Origin: Nocardiopsis sinuspersici
Lineage (GTDB): Bacteria > Actinomycetota > Actinomycetes > Streptosporangiales > Streptosporangiaceae
NCBI GenBank assembly: GCA_008638415.1
Contig: VWVT01000003.1
Coordinates: 124,001-188,000 of the forward strand
Length of the DNA stretch: 64,000 nucleotides
Direction: 5' to 3'
Position numbers and translations under genes: made by a program. This document shows, piece after piece, positions 17,112 through 26,285 of this stretch; the stretch's first letter is position 1, and every line of letters starts with the position of its first letter. The notes below the pieces were generated by a model. It was not told the DNA's origin. It ran no database searches and saw only the letters and a program-made list of their open reading frames with translations.

Positions 17112-18398
17112 TCAGACCGGGCCGGTCATCTTCGACAGGCCTCCCGCCCCCGCGGGCAGGAACAGCGCGAAGGTGGTCGGCCTGGTCTGCACCAGCTCGA
17201 TCCGTGCGCCCTCGGACTCGGCGATGTGCCGGGCCAGTGCCAGTCCCAGGCCGGTGCCGCCGCTACCGCTGACCTCGCGGTCGAAGATCCGGCCCGCCAG
17301 GTGGTCGGGGACCCCCTCGCCCTCGTCGCTCACCTCGATGCGCACCGACTGGTCGGTGTCGAGGCGGCGGATGGTCACCGTGCCCGCGCCGTGCTTGTAG
17401 GCGTTCTCCACCAGGGTCGCGATGATCTGCGCCAGGTCGGTGGGGACGGTCATGGCCGTCAGCCCCGACACCCCGGTGACCAGCAGCCTGCGCTGCTCGG
17501 CGTGGAAGACCGGCTGCCACTCGGCCTGGATGTGGTTGAGGACGGAGTCGACCTCCACCGCCTCCACCTCGGGGTTCTGGCTCTTGCGGGCCCGCCCCAG
17601 CAGGCTCTCCACGGTCTCCACCAGGCGCTCGGTCTGGGCCAGGGCGGCCTCGCCCTCCTCGCGGACCACCTCGGGGTTGCCGGCCTCGGCGAGGATCTCC
17701 TCCAGGCGCATCATCAGCGCGGTCAGCGGTGTGCGCAGCTGGTGCGAGGCGTCGGTGGCGAAGTGGCGCTCGGTGGCGATCAGCCCGGCGATGCGCTCGG
17801 CGCTGCGGTCCAGGACCTCCGCCACCCGGTCGGCCTCGGGGATCCCGTAGCGGTGGCCCCACGGCGTGGTCACCCCCGAGCCCAGCCGCTCGGCGGTGAC
17901 CGCCAGGTCGATCAGGGGCAGGGTGAGCCTGCGTGCCTGGAACATCGACAGTCCCACGGCGACGCCGATGGCCAGCAGCGACAGGGAGGCGATCCCCAGC
18001 CAGGCGCGGACCACGCTCCGCTGCACGCCCTCGGCGCTCATCCACACCTCGACGAGCGTGCCCCGGCCGGTGGTCGCCGTGGCCTTCAGCATGCTCGGGG
18101 AGTCGGGGGCCTCGGGGTCGAGGGCGGGGTCGCCCGCGGTCACCGAGGCGGACGCGTCGGTCGGGGTGATCCTGATGAAGCGGTTCGGGTGGTCACGGTC
18201 GAACTCACCCAGGTTGAGCTCGCCGTGGGCCTCCAGCATGGTGTCGCTCTCGGCGCCGATCAACTCCGCCTCGCCCTGGAGCTGGCGGGTGCTCTCGTCG
18301 TACACCAGCTTGTACGTGAGCGCGCCCAGAGGCAGCCCGAGCAGCATGACGGCGATGACGGTCACCACCAGGGTGGAGAAAACCATCCGCCTGCGCAT
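17112..18398 (-). CDS. Two-component sensor histidine kinase
   Basis: A 428-residue inner-membrane kinase. TM1 is at about residues 7-28, an extracytoplasmic domain of about 100 residues follows (rich in Asp/Glu), TM2 is near 132-151, then HAMP, the HisKA site ATDASHQLRTPLTAL with phospho-acceptor His219, and the ATPase motifs VENAYKHGAG, DEGEGVPD and GTGLGLALARH. It partners with the response regulator 67 nt upstream in the same operon. ATG 18398 is preceded by GAGGTGAC. The signal sensed is unknown; the compact periplasmic domain resembles those of cell-envelope stress kinases, which is only suggestive. Confidence 0.93.
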   Translation of the reverse strand: MRRRMVFSTLVVTVIAVMLLGLPLGALTYKLVYDESTRQLQGEAELIGAESDTMLEAHGELNLGEFDRDHPNRFIRITPTDASASVTAGDPALDPEAPDSPSMLKATATTGRGTLVEVWMSAEGVQRSVVRAWLGIASLSLLAIGVAVGLSMFQARRLTLPLIDLAVTAERLGSGVTTPWGHRYGIPEADRVAEVLDRSAERIAGLIATERHFATDASHQLRTPLTALMMRLEEILAEAGNPEVVREEGEAALAQTERLVETVESLLGRARKSQNPEVEAVEVDSVLNHIQAEWQPVFHAEQRRLLVTGVSGLTAMTVPTDLAQIIATLVENAYKHGAGTVTIRRLDTDQSVRIEVSDEGEGVPDHLAGRIFDREVSGSGGTGLGLALARHIAESEGARIELVQTRPTTFALFLPAGAGGLSKMTGPV

Positions 18399-18465
18399 GT
18401 CACCTCATGTCCGTCCGACCCGGAGGCGGCCGACCGGCGCGGAGCGCCCCGGACCCGTGGCCGTG

Positions 18466-19134
18466 TCAGTCTCGCTCGAACCGGAAGCCCACACCCCGGA
18501 CGGTCGTGATGTACGACGGCTGGTTGGCGTCGTCGCCCAGTTTGCGGCGCAGCCAGGAGATGTGCATGTCCAGGGTCTTGGTGGACCCCCACCAGTTGGT
18601 GTCCCAGACCTCGCGCATGATCTGTTCACGGGTGACCACCTTGCCCGCGTCGCGCACGAGCACGCGCAGCAGGTCGAACTCCTTGGTGGTGAGTTGCAGT
18701 TCGCGGTCGCCCAGCCAGGCGCGGCGTGAGTCGTTGTCGATGCGCACGCCGTGCACGACGGGCACCTCGGCACCGCCCCGGCGCAGCAGGGCGCGGACAC
18801 GGGCCAGCAGTTCGGCCAGTCGGAAGGGCTTGGTGACGTAGTCGTCGGCACCCGCGTCGAGGCCGACGACGGTGTCGACCTCGTCGGCGCGCGCGGTCAG
18901 GATGAGGATCGGCGTTCCGTGACCCTCGGCCCGGAGCCGACGCGCCACCTCGAGTCCGTCCATTTCGGGCAGCCCGAGATCCAGGACCATGAGGTCTATG
19001 TCTCCCGCACGGGCACGGTCGAGTGTCTCCATGCCGTTGACGGTCACGTCCACCGTGTAGCCCTCGCGGCGGAGTGCGCGCGCGAGAGGCTCGGAGATCG
19101 AGACATCGTCTTCGGCCAGCAAAACGCAGGTCAT
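18466..19134 (-). CDS. OmpR/PhoB-family response regulator
   Basis: A 222-residue regulator. The receiver domain (1-115) has the acidic pocket AEDD, phospho-acceptor Asp52 in MVLDLGLPEMDG and Lys102 in DYVTKPF; the winged-helix DNA-binding domain (about 130-220) has LTTKEFDLLRVL and TLDMHISWLRRKLGDD. It is first in the operon with the histidine kinase. ATG 19134 gives the standard N-terminus MTCVLLAEDD; two upstream starts (19164, 19218) would add an atypical tail and are not preferred, although the ribosome binding site here is weak. Confidence 0.92.
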   Translation of the reverse strand: MTCVLLAEDDVSISEPLARALRREGYTVDVTVNGMETLDRARAGDIDLMVLDLGLPEMDGLEVARRLRAEGHGTPILILTARADEVDTVVGLDAGADDYVTKPFRLAELLARVRALLRRGGAEVPVVHGVRIDNDSRRAWLGDRELQLTTKEFDLLRVLVRDAGKVVTREQIMREVWDTNWWGSTKTLDMHISWLRRKLGDDANQPSYITTVRGVGFRFERD

Positions 19135-19501
19135 GGTGCCGATCGTAGGTCCGGGGGCGTGCATTTCCCTATTATGCGCGCCGGATGTGCCAAGGTTGGC
19201 CGAAAATACGCTAATCACATATCGGGCAAATCGTCCAATTGGCCACCTTTGGCCCTTTCTTTGCCGTTACATGGTGAAACTGGGAAGCTCGCAGTGCGTG
19301 TGCCCAGGATGCCGCACGGATGGAGCCTGTGCCTCCCCCCGGATGGGAACCACGCAGGGGAAAGTGACAGGATTCGTGGCAAACGGGTAATAAAGCGGTA
19401 TAGAACGGGCGCCGAAACGCGACGAGGTGTCCGCCGTCCGCCGCCCGACCTCCGCCGGCGCGCCGCCTGGGCCGGCACCCCGGACAGCGAGGAGACCGCG
19501 T
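19135..19501. promoter_or_regulatory. Divergent intergenic region, comparatively AT-rich
   Basis: A 367-bp gap between the response regulator (minus) and a membrane-anchored protein (plus). The part 19160-19275 is markedly lower in GC than the surroundings and probably carries the regulator promoter (CATAAT on the minus strand near 19170). CCAATTGG and a doubled TTGGCC lie near 19230-19255. GAGGAG before GTG 19502 is the ribosome binding site of the plus-strand gene. Confidence 0.5.
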
Positions 19502-20221
19502 GTGAACCCCCACGAGACACCCGGGTACGGCGACGGACACGGCTCGTCGCCCCGGCCGCGGCCTCCGCGGGTCCCCTTCGGCCGGCCGCCGTCCCGGCCG
19601 GGCCGCTACGGCACCGGCCTGGTGGCCGTCCTCGCCGTGGCCGCGGTCCTGGCGGGGGCCTCCTTCCTCGGCGGCGGCATCGCCCTCGGCGGGATGGTGG
19701 CCGAACGTGTCGCGGCGGCCGGGGGCCCCGAGCCGTCGGAGGAGCCCGCCGAGGCGCCGCACGCGTCGGAGCCGCCGAGCGGGCCCCCGGCCCCCACCGA
19801 GGACCCCCTCGCCTCCACCGACGAGCCCACGCGGGAGCCCACAGGCACGCCCACGACAGGTCCGACCGCCGAGGAGCTCATCTCCTCCGGGGAACTGGTC
19901 ACAGGGCTGCGGAGCGGCTTCGGCATCGACTCGCGCCAGGACATCACCGACGAGGTCTGCGCCCCCGCCGACGAGGAGGAGCGCGGCGTCTTCCAGTGCA
20001 CCTCCGCGATGGACACCGACCTGGTGCGGGTGGCCGCCTTCGAAAGCGACGGGGTCGCCATGCTCACCGCGATGGCCATGAGGGAGAGCGAGGACAACGC
20101 CGCGGAGGACGTCCAGGACGCCTGCCACTTCGTGCTGGTGTGGTTCGAGCACCACGGTCTGGACCAGGGCGAGCGCGACGACATGGCCGAGGCCGCGCGG
20201 GAGATCGCGGGCTGCCCCTGA
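19502..20221 (+). CDS. Membrane-anchored protein with Thr/Pro/Glu-rich stalk, unknown function
   Basis: A 239-residue protein with no family I recognise. A Pro/Arg-rich cytoplasmic N-terminus of about 35 residues precedes one transmembrane helix (TGLVAVLAVAAVLAGASFLGGGIALGGMV), then a disordered Pro/Thr/Glu-rich stalk (about 70-120) and a small globular C-terminal domain with three cysteines (EVCAPAD, FQCTSAM, DACHF) plus a terminal GCP, so disulfides outside the membrane are likely. GTG 19502 follows GAGGAGACC. A hairpin 49 nt after the stop separates it from the convergent nucleotidase gene. Confidence 0.75.
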   Translation: MNPHETPGYGDGHGSSPRPRPPRVPFGRPPSRPGRYGTGLVAVLAVAAVLAGASFLGGGIALGGMVAERVAAAGGPEPSEEPAEAPHASEPPSGPPAPTEDPLASTDEPTREPTGTPTTGPTAEELISSGELVTGLRSGFGIDSRQDITDEVCAPADEEERGVFQCTSAMDTDLVRVAAFESDGVAMLTAMAMRESEDNAAEDVQDACHFVLVWFEHHGLDQGERDDMAEAAREIAGCP

Positions 20222-20269
20222 CCGGAGGCCGGTGCCGGCCCCCTCACGCCGACGGGCGCCGGACACGGC

Positions 20270-20310
20270 ACGGGCCCGCCCCGGGTGTCGTACACCCCGG
20301 GCGGGCCCGT
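20270..20310. terminator. Bidirectional terminator hairpin
   Basis: 19-bp inverted repeat with one mismatch (left arm ACGGGCCCGCCCCGGGTGT), loop CGT, between the convergent genes ending at 20221 and 20320. No T-tract. Confidence 0.83.
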
Positions 20311-20319
20311 CCCGACTGC

Positions 20320-22464
20320 CTAGGAGTCCGTCTCCGCGGCCTCCCCTTCGGCGGCGCCTCCGCGCCTGCGGGCCAGGTAGAGCGCGGCACCGCCGGCGGC
20401 GACGGCCACCGCGGCCGCGGCGACCAGCCCGAACAGCGCGCCACCGGTCGTCGGCAGGGGGCCGCCGGCGTCCCCGCCGGGCTTGCCGGGATCCTTCCCC
20501 GGGTCGGTCGGAGCGGTCGGGCCCGCGGTCGGCGGAGCCGTCGGGTCGGCCGGGTCGGTCGGGTCGGCCGGATCCGTGGGGTCCCCGCTCGGCGGGTCGG
20601 TGGGCTTCCCGCCGCCGTCGCCGTCCGGCACGGTGGCCTGCTCGCCCACCACGATGCGGCCGGAACCGCCCTCGGGGTAGGCCTCCTCGGTGACCCTCCC
20701 CTCCAGCGTCCCGGTGAGCAGGTTCTCCAGGGCGCCCTGGTAGGTCGCGCCCACCACGGTGAAGTCCGCGCCGCGGAACGGGTACATGTCGCCGCCCCGC
20801 GCGGAGAAGTCGTTGGTCACGACCGTGATCGGCTCGCCCTCCACGACCTCGCCGTCCTCGACGAGCACCGTGCCGTCGTGCAGGACCACGTTGCGGACCC
20901 GCTCGCCGGGGGTGAGGACCACGCCCTCCTCGTCGACCACCTGCGCGGTGCGCTCCGGGTCGTAGGCGAAGTTGACCCCCGCGACCTGCATGAACGCTCC
21001 GCTGGCCGCGGGTGCGGCGGCCACGCCTTGTTCCAGCAGCTCCTTGACCTGCGAACGCGGGATCTCCGGGACCACCGCCACCTGGTTGGCGAACGGGGCG
21101 ATCGAGTAGGTGTCCAACGAGGTCAGCGGCCCCGCGGGGATCACCGAGGAGTTGCGGATGCCGCCGCCGTTCTGGATGCCGATCCGCGGTGCGGGGACCC
21201 CGTACTCGTCGGCGTTGCGGACACCGGTGTCCAGCAGCGCGTCCGCCACCAGGTTGCCCAGGTTGGTCTCCCGGGTGCGCACGCCGGGGTCCCGGACGCC
21301 GTTCAGGTCGACCTCGCTCCGGGCCACCTCGGCCTCGGCCAGCCCGGCCACGTACTCGGAGACCGGCCCGGTCACCTGCTCGGCCACCTCGGGGTGGGGC
21401 TCGACCGCGTCCTCACCGGTGCCGGAGACCCGGACCGGGCCGGAGCGGTCGGAGACCGACACCACGTCGCCGCCGTCGAAGTTCACGACCAGGCGGCCCA
21501 CGTACTTGTAGTTCGATCCGGCGGTGACGATCGGCACCCCGACGCCCTCGGGGTTGGTGGCCATCAGCGGGTAGGCCAGCGGCTCGCCGGTCTCCGGGTG
21601 CGCGGTGACCTCGTCGCCGGGCACCAGCGCGTCGTCCGGGCCGGCCATCACCTCGTGGCCGCCGCCCGCGACGATGGCGTCGACGCCGGTCAGCTCCTGG
21701 GCGACCCTCTCCTCGTAGGCGATGTTCTGCAGGTGCGAGATCAGGACGACCTTGTCCACGCCCGCCTCGGTCAGCCGGTCGACCTCGGCCTGGACCGGCT
21801 CGACGAGGTCCTCCACCACCACGCCGCGCGGGCTGGTGATGGTATCCAGCGGCGGGTACAGGGCGCCGACGACGCCGACCTCGTGTCCGGAGGCCTCCAC
21901 CACGGTGCTGGGCGCGATCCGGCCCTCCTCCTCCAGCGCGGCCAGGCGGGACTCGGCGGACACGTCCACGTTGGCGGCGACCACCGTGGTGTCCCCGTCC
22001 AGCTGTTCGAGGAACTCCGCGTACACGTCCGGGCCGAAGTCGAACTCGTGGTTGCCCATGGAGATCGCGTCGTACTCCGCGTGGCCGGCGGCGACGGCGT
22101 CGTAGAAGGGCGCGCCCTCCTCGCGGGAGGCGGCGAACTCCGGGCCCGGAAGGTACATGTCGCCGGCGTTGACGGTCACGACACCGTGCTCGTCGGCCTC
22201 GCCCTCCTCCGCGCCGGTGCCGCTGTCCTCGGCCTCGCGCAGCCGGTGGAGCAGCGTGGTGAAGCGGTCGGCGCCGCCGAAGCCCGCCTGCTCGGGGGCG
22301 GGCAGCAGCTGGGACTCGGGGTCGTTGGCGTGCAGGATCGTCAGGGTGAAGTCGGCGCCGTCCTCGGGGTTCGCGGGGACGGACGCACTCGCTGTGGGTG
22401 CGAACGGGACCACCAGGGCGCTCGTCAGCACCAGTGCGGCCGAGGCGCGCACGAGTCTGGACAT
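20320..22464 (-). CDS. Cell-wall-anchored bifunctional metallophosphatase/5'-nucleotidase
   Basis: A 714-residue secreted enzyme. Residues 1-28 are a signal peptide ending ASA; the metallophosphatase domain has LHANDPES, VNAGDMY, MGNHEFDFG and VLISHLQN; the 5'-nucleotidase C-terminal domain has NGGGIRNSSVI and VVTNDFSARGGD. A Asp-Pro-Thr/Ala repeat stalk leads to a sorting signal LPTTG, a hydrophobic helix and RRR tail, so sortase should attach it to peptidoglycan. The first metal motif is D-x-E rather than the classical D-x-H, as in some bacterial subfamilies. It likely releases nucleosides and phosphate outside the cell. AAGGAG precedes ATG 22464. No sortase gene is in the window. Confidence 0.9.
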   Translation of the reverse strand: MSRLVRASAALVLTSALVVPFAPTASASVPANPEDGADFTLTILHANDPESQLLPAPEQAGFGGADRFTTLLHRLREAEDSGTGAEEGEADEHGVVTVNAGDMYLPGPEFAASREEGAPFYDAVAAGHAEYDAISMGNHEFDFGPDVYAEFLEQLDGDTTVVAANVDVSAESRLAALEEEGRIAPSTVVEASGHEVGVVGALYPPLDTITSPRGVVVEDLVEPVQAEVDRLTEAGVDKVVLISHLQNIAYEERVAQELTGVDAIVAGGGHEVMAGPDDALVPGDEVTAHPETGEPLAYPLMATNPEGVGVPIVTAGSNYKYVGRLVVNFDGGDVVSVSDRSGPVRVSGTGEDAVEPHPEVAEQVTGPVSEYVAGLAEAEVARSEVDLNGVRDPGVRTRETNLGNLVADALLDTGVRNADEYGVPAPRIGIQNGGGIRNSSVIPAGPLTSLDTYSIAPFANQVAVVPEIPRSQVKELLEQGVAAAPAASGAFMQVAGVNFAYDPERTAQVVDEEGVVLTPGERVRNVVLHDGTVLVEDGEVVEGEPITVVTNDFSARGGDMYPFRGADFTVVGATYQGALENLLTGTLEGRVTEEAYPEGGSGRIVVGEQATVPDGDGGGKPTDPPSGDPTDPADPTDPADPTAPPTAGPTAPTDPGKDPGKPGGDAGGPLPTTGGALFGLVAAAAVAVAAGGAALYLARRRGGAAEGEAAETDS

Positions 22465-22816
22465 CTTTCCGGGACTCCTTCGGAGGATGAACGTCGTCGG
22501 GGGACGACCGGGGGTTCCGCCGGGGCGGACAGGGGGTCGGAGTGGTTCACCCTAGAGGCGCGCGGACGAGGGTTCACGTGCCACGGGGTTACGATTTGCA
22601 GAATCTGCGGTACCGATACAGGTTTTTGGTACGTCCGTATCGCGCTGCGTGACCCTGCTGCCCTCTCGGTCGCACTGGGTGACCCGCCCGGTGACCCGCC
22701 CGTACGGCCCGCCGCCCGCGGCGGTGGAGCGGTTTCCCGGCCGGTCCCGTGCCCTTCGCCTCCCGCCCTCTACGATGGGGGAGACAAGCCGGCTCGACAT
22801 CCCTCGGAGGACGTCC
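22465..22816. promoter_or_regulatory. Divergent intergenic region between nucleotidase and membrane protein genes
   Basis: A 352-bp gap. It contains a short palindrome GCAGAATCTGC at 22598-22608, a lower-GC patch to about 22640, a doubled GTGACCCGCCCG near 22678-22702, and TACGAT at 22771-22776, a likely -10 hexamer for the plus-strand gene whose ribosome binding site CGGAGGA lies at 22805-22811. Confidence 0.5.
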
Positions 22817-23374
22817 GTGTTTTCCTCTGGCCAGGACCCGTACGACCCCGACGGGACGCAGCACGGAGGCGGCGTGCCGCCGCGGGGGATGCCCGACTTC
22901 GGTGCCCACCTCGACGCGCTGCGCCCCGACGCGCCCCTGCCCGGGAAGGTGGCGCTCGTCCGCGTCCTGATGTTCGTGGGCGGCGCCTGCGGGCTCGCGC
23001 TGTCGGCCCTCTTCCTCATGGGGCTGAGCGTGTCCTCCGAGGCCGTGGCCGAGGCCATGCGGCAGCAGGCCGACGCCGCCTCGGGGCAAAGCGCCGAACC
23101 CTTCTCCGACGTGGAGACGGTGCGCGCCATGATGGCCGCCATGGCGGCGGTCACCGGCGTGTACGGGCTGCTGTCCACGCTCCTGGCCGCCAGGATCCAC
23201 CACCGCACGGTCGGCGTGTTCTGGGGCGTCGTGCTCTTCCAGGCCGCCGCGGGCGCGCTCCTGCTGTGGAGCCTCGCCGGGGACTACTTCGCGGTCATCC
23301 CGCTGGGCTTCGCCGTCATGATGGTGGTCCACATGTTCTCCCGCGAGGCCCGCGCCCACTACGGGCTGCTCTGA
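22817..23374 (+). CDS. Small integral membrane protein, unknown function
   Basis: A 185-residue protein with a hydrophilic Gly/Pro/Asp-rich N-terminus of about 50 residues and four predicted membrane helices (around VRVLMFVGGACGLALSALFL, MAAMAAVTGVYGLLSTLLA, GVFWGVVLFQAAAGALLLW and AVIPLGFAVMMVVHMF). The organisation resembles actinobacterial membrane proteins of unknown role with a proline-rich cytoplasmic head; I see no catalytic motif. GTG 22817 is chosen because CGGAGGA is 5 nt upstream. The convergent kinase gene ends 13 nt away. Confidence 0.78.
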   Translation: MFSSGQDPYDPDGTQHGGGVPPRGMPDFGAHLDALRPDAPLPGKVALVRVLMFVGGACGLALSALFLMGLSVSSEAVAEAMRQQADAASGQSAEPFSDVETVRAMMAAMAAVTGVYGLLSTLLAARIHHRTVGVFWGVVLFQAAAGALLLWSLAGDYFAVIPLGFAVMMVVHMFSREARAHYGLL

Positions 23375-23387
23375 CCGGCGGCCGCCC

Positions 23388-24482
23388 TCAGCCGCGCCCG
23401 GGGCCGAACGCGCGGCCGAACGGCCCGCGCCCCTTGCGCGGGGGCCGCGGCGGACGCACCGCCACCTCCGTCCACCGGCGCTCCAGCAGCCGCCGCACGG
23501 CCGCGGCGTCCGGCCCCGCCGCGGCCTGCCCGGGGCCCTCCGCCGCGTGCACTCCGCCCTCGGGGCCCTCCAGGGCCAGGGCCGCGCGCAGCAGCTCCAC
23601 GGCGTCGGGCCGCCCACCCGGCTCCTTGGCCATCGCGGCCAGCACCAGCCGCTCCAGGCCGGGCGGCAGGTACTCCAGGTCCGGTTCCTCGAACATCACG
23701 CGCCGGGCCATCTCCTTGACCCCGGCCCGACCGAACGGGTCGTGCGCGGCGGCGGCGAAGGCCACCGTGGCCCCCCACAGGAACACGTCGGCCCTCTGCG
23801 TCGTGGGCTCGCGCCGGTACTGCTCGGGGCTGATCCACCCCGGCGTGCCCAGTCTGTCGACCTGCTCGGCGACCCGCTCGTCGGGCAGCGACTCCGGTGA
23901 CGGCAGCCTGAGGTCCCGGTAGGCCCGGCGCATCCTGCGCAGCCGGATCCACTTGGTGGGATCGGGGTCCTCCACCGGGTGCGCGATCCCGAAGTCCAGC
24001 AGCTTGGGGCCCTTGCCGGAGAGCACCACGTTGCCGGGCTTGAGGTCGCGGTGGACCACGCCGGCGGCGTGGATGGCCCGCAGCGCCTCCGCGACGCCCA
24101 CGGCCAGCCCCAGCAGCATCCCCCCGCGCAGGCGGCCGTGCCGCTCCACGTGGTGGCGCAGGGTGGGCCCCGGCACGTACTCGGTGATCATCCAGGGCGG
24201 GTCCGCCTCCACGTCGGCGCGCACGAACCGTGCCACCGCCGGGCTGTTCACCCGGGAGAGCAGGCGGGCCTCGTGCGCGAACCGCTCCCGGAAGCGCCGG
24301 TCGGCGGCCTGCTCGGCGTGGACGACCTTGACCGCCAGGTAGCCGTGCACGCCGGGGGAGTCGGCGGCGTAGACCGTGCCCATGCCGCCGGAGCCGATCC
24401 GCCCCCGCACCCGGTGCCCGCCGATCTCACGGGGGTCGTCCGGCTCCAGGGGGGCGAGTCTGCGTACGCCGCGCGCCTTCAT
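23388..24482 (-). CDS. Soluble Ser/Thr protein kinase (PknB-type, Hanks family)
   Basis: A 364-residue kinase. The catalytic domain (about 20-290) has the glycine loop IGSGGMGTVYAA, VKVVH with the ATP-binding lysine, HRDLKPGN, LLDFGIA, TPGWISPEQ and a C-lobe ending AMAKEPGGRPDA. The tail is Arg/Pro-rich and there is no transmembrane helix, PASTA domain or sensor, so it is probably cytoplasmic. An insertion between DFG and the APE-like SPEQ is longer than usual (about 50 residues, basic). ATG 24482 follows GGGAG. It is divergent from the membrane protein at 24649. Confidence 0.9.
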   Translation of the reverse strand: MKARGVRRLAPLEPDDPREIGGHRVRGRIGSGGMGTVYAADSPGVHGYLAVKVVHAEQAADRRFRERFAHEARLLSRVNSPAVARFVRADVEADPPWMITEYVPGPTLRHHVERHGRLRGGMLLGLAVGVAEALRAIHAAGVVHRDLKPGNVVLSGKGPKLLDFGIAHPVEDPDPTKWIRLRRMRRAYRDLRLPSPESLPDERVAEQVDRLGTPGWISPEQYRREPTTQRADVFLWGATVAFAAAAHDPFGRAGVKEMARRVMFEEPDLEYLPPGLERLVLAAMAKEPGGRPDAVELLRAALALEGPEGGVHAAEGPGQAAAGPDAAAVRRLLERRWTEVAVRPPRPPRKGRGPFGRAFGPGRG

Positions 24483-24648
24483 GGTGACTCCCGCTTCGCC
24501 GGGGACGGGGGACGCTGTTGCGCCGGATCCTATCCGCCTCCGGCGCGGCGGCAGGAGGGCGCGCACGGCCGCGAACCCCCGCGCGGCGGGGGACTCCGCT
24601 ATAAAGACGTCGTCAAGCGCAAGCCCGTCCGCGCGCGGAAGGAACACG

Positions 24649-25845
24649 ATGGAGTTCACCCTCCCCGGCGGATACCCCGTCCGGCTCACCCCCGACATGG
24701 TCCGGGCCCTGCGCCGCGCCGAGCCCCTCCCCGCCAGGCAGGGCGTGTGGTGCCCCGACGTCCGGCGGGACGAGGACAGCACCGCACTCGTCGCCGCGGG
24801 CCTCGCCACGCGCGACGCCCGCGGCGTGCTCGTCCTCAGCGAGCGCGGGGACCAGGCGCGGTCCAGGCTGGTGCGTCTGTTCGGCCTGGTCGGCGAACCC
24901 GGACAGGAGGGCAGGGCCACGCTCGACCCCTCCCTTCCGCCGGAGCGCGCGGAGAGCCTGCGCGTCGCCCTGGACGAGGCCCGGGCCCGGAGGGTCCCGC
25001 GCGACACCGGCCGCCCGGACGGCTGGGGAAAGGCGCTCCTGCGGGTCTCCTACGGGCTCTTCTGGGTCCTGGCCGTGACCTGGCTGGTCCTCGACCTCCC
25101 GTTGCGCGCCGAGCTCGCCCTCGCGGCGGGCGCCGTCCTCGCCGTGGGGAGCGCGTCCCTGGTCCGCGCGCTCCGCCACCGGCGGGAGGGTGAACGCGAC
25201 CCCGTGCGGATCGTCGAGTCCGCCGAGGAGGCGTTCGTGTCCCCCGGAACGCTCGACGACGGATCCCGTGCCCTCCTGGAGCGCGTGCAGAGGGCCGTCG
25301 ACGCGGTCCTGGGCTCACCGCTCCACGAGCGCGGGCTCCTGCTGGACACCGTGCGCAACCGGGTGGTGCTGGCCGACGTGGAGTGGTTCGTCGCCCGGAG
25401 CCTGCTCCACCAGACCCGGGTCAGGGACCGGATCCGGCGGACGCCCACGCCCGGGGAGCGCAGCCGCGAGGCCGCCGCCCGCGCCGGAGCCGTCCTGGCC
25501 GCGGAGACGGCCGAGGTGAGGGCCCGTGTCGAGGTGCTGGAGGACTACGCGGGCCGTGTGCGCACCGCCGAACTGGACGAGCAGGACCGCGTGTCGGCCC
25601 GTGAGCTCGACGTGATCGCCGTGGAGGCGGCCGAAGCCGGTGCCGTGCACGGGCAGAGCGGCGAGATGCTCGACTCCCTCGTGCGGGCCCAGGAGCTCGC
25701 CCTGCGGGTCGCCGCCCTGGCGGACGACCCGGACCGACCGCCCCGCCGCCCGCGGGCGGGGCCGTCCACAGGACGGGGCGGGGCTCCCGAACGTCGGCGG
25801 TCTCTGGCACTGTCGGAGACGGAGGAAGGGAGGGGCCGCCCATGA
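24649..25845 (+). CDS. Protein of unknown function with two central membrane helices
   Basis: A 398-residue protein without a family I recognise. Residues 1-125 are soluble and charged; two membrane helices follow (VSYGLFWVLAVTWLVLDL and LALAAGAVLAVGSASLVRAL, about 130-180); the long C-terminal half is helical and Arg/Glu/Ala-rich with likely coiled coil (AAETAEVRARVEVLEDYAGRVRTAELDEQDR). ATG 24649 has GGAAGGAAC upstream. The stop overlaps the YjbR-like gene start (ATGA), so the two are co-translated. Confidence 0.75.
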   Translation: MEFTLPGGYPVRLTPDMVRALRRAEPLPARQGVWCPDVRRDEDSTALVAAGLATRDARGVLVLSERGDQARSRLVRLFGLVGEPGQEGRATLDPSLPPERAESLRVALDEARARRVPRDTGRPDGWGKALLRVSYGLFWVLAVTWLVLDLPLRAELALAAGAVLAVGSASLVRALRHRREGERDPVRIVESAEEAFVSPGTLDDGSRALLERVQRAVDAVLGSPLHERGLLLDTVRNRVVLADVEWFVARSLLHQTRVRDRIRRTPTPGERSREAAARAGAVLAAETAEVRARVEVLEDYAGRVRTAELDEQDRVSARELDVIAVEAAEAGAVHGQSGEMLDSLVRAQELALRVAALADDPDRPPRRPRAGPSTGRGGAPERRRSLALSETEEGRGRP

Positions 25846-26267
25846 CCCCCGGACAGTTCATCGACGCCGCCCTGTGGTTCCCCGAAGCCGAGGAGGGCGA
25901 GCCCTTCGGCCCGGGCGCCCTGGTGTACAAGGTGGCCGGACAGAAGATGTTCGCCCTGCTCACGGGGGGAGGCGACGGGAGCGGACCGGCCACGGCCAAC
26001 CTCAAGTGCGACCCCGACCTGGCCCTGGAGCTGCGGGACCGGTTCCCCGCCGTCACGCCCGGATACCACATGAACAAGAAGCACTGGAACTCCGTGCTCC
26101 TGGACGGCACGGTGCCCGAGGACGAGATCCTGGAGATGCTCAGACACTCCTACGTCCTGGTGGCCCGGAGCCTGCGCCGGGCCGACCGCGACCGCGTGCT
26201 CGCGGTCCTGGGCGAGGACGCGCCGCGCGTCGGCGGCGCGGCCGCGGAGGCACCGGAGCGTACGTGA
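25842..26267 (+). CDS. MmcQ/YjbR-family protein
   Basis: A 141-residue protein with the YjbR/CyaY-like double-winged fold features: FPEAEEGEPFGPGALVYKVAGQKMFALL, NLKCDPDLALELRDRFPAVTPGYHMNKKHWNSVLLDG and the terminal helix LRHSYVLVARSLRR. The family is annotated as DNA-binding but its biochemical role is poorly defined. ATGA overlap with the upstream gene and an 18-nt gap to the RecD2 gene suggest a three-gene operon. Confidence 0.88.
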   Translation: MTPGQFIDAALWFPEAEEGEPFGPGALVYKVAGQKMFALLTGGGDGSGPATANLKCDPDLALELRDRFPAVTPGYHMNKKHWNSVLLDGTVPEDEILEMLRHSYVLVARSLRRADRDRVLAVLGEDAPRVGGAAAEAPERT

Positions 26268-26285
26268 CCCGGAGAGGACGAACGC

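Noticed and set aside
20490..20590. Short tandem repeats resembling a CRISPR-like or minisatellite array
   Set aside because: They are in-frame repeats coding for the Asp-Pro-Thr/Ala stalk of the nucleotidase; no spacers of regular length.
18751..23922. Very long plus-strand open frame (over 1700 codons)
   Set aside because: It runs antisense through the response regulator and nucleotidase genes and in the wrong frame through others; no domain is visible.
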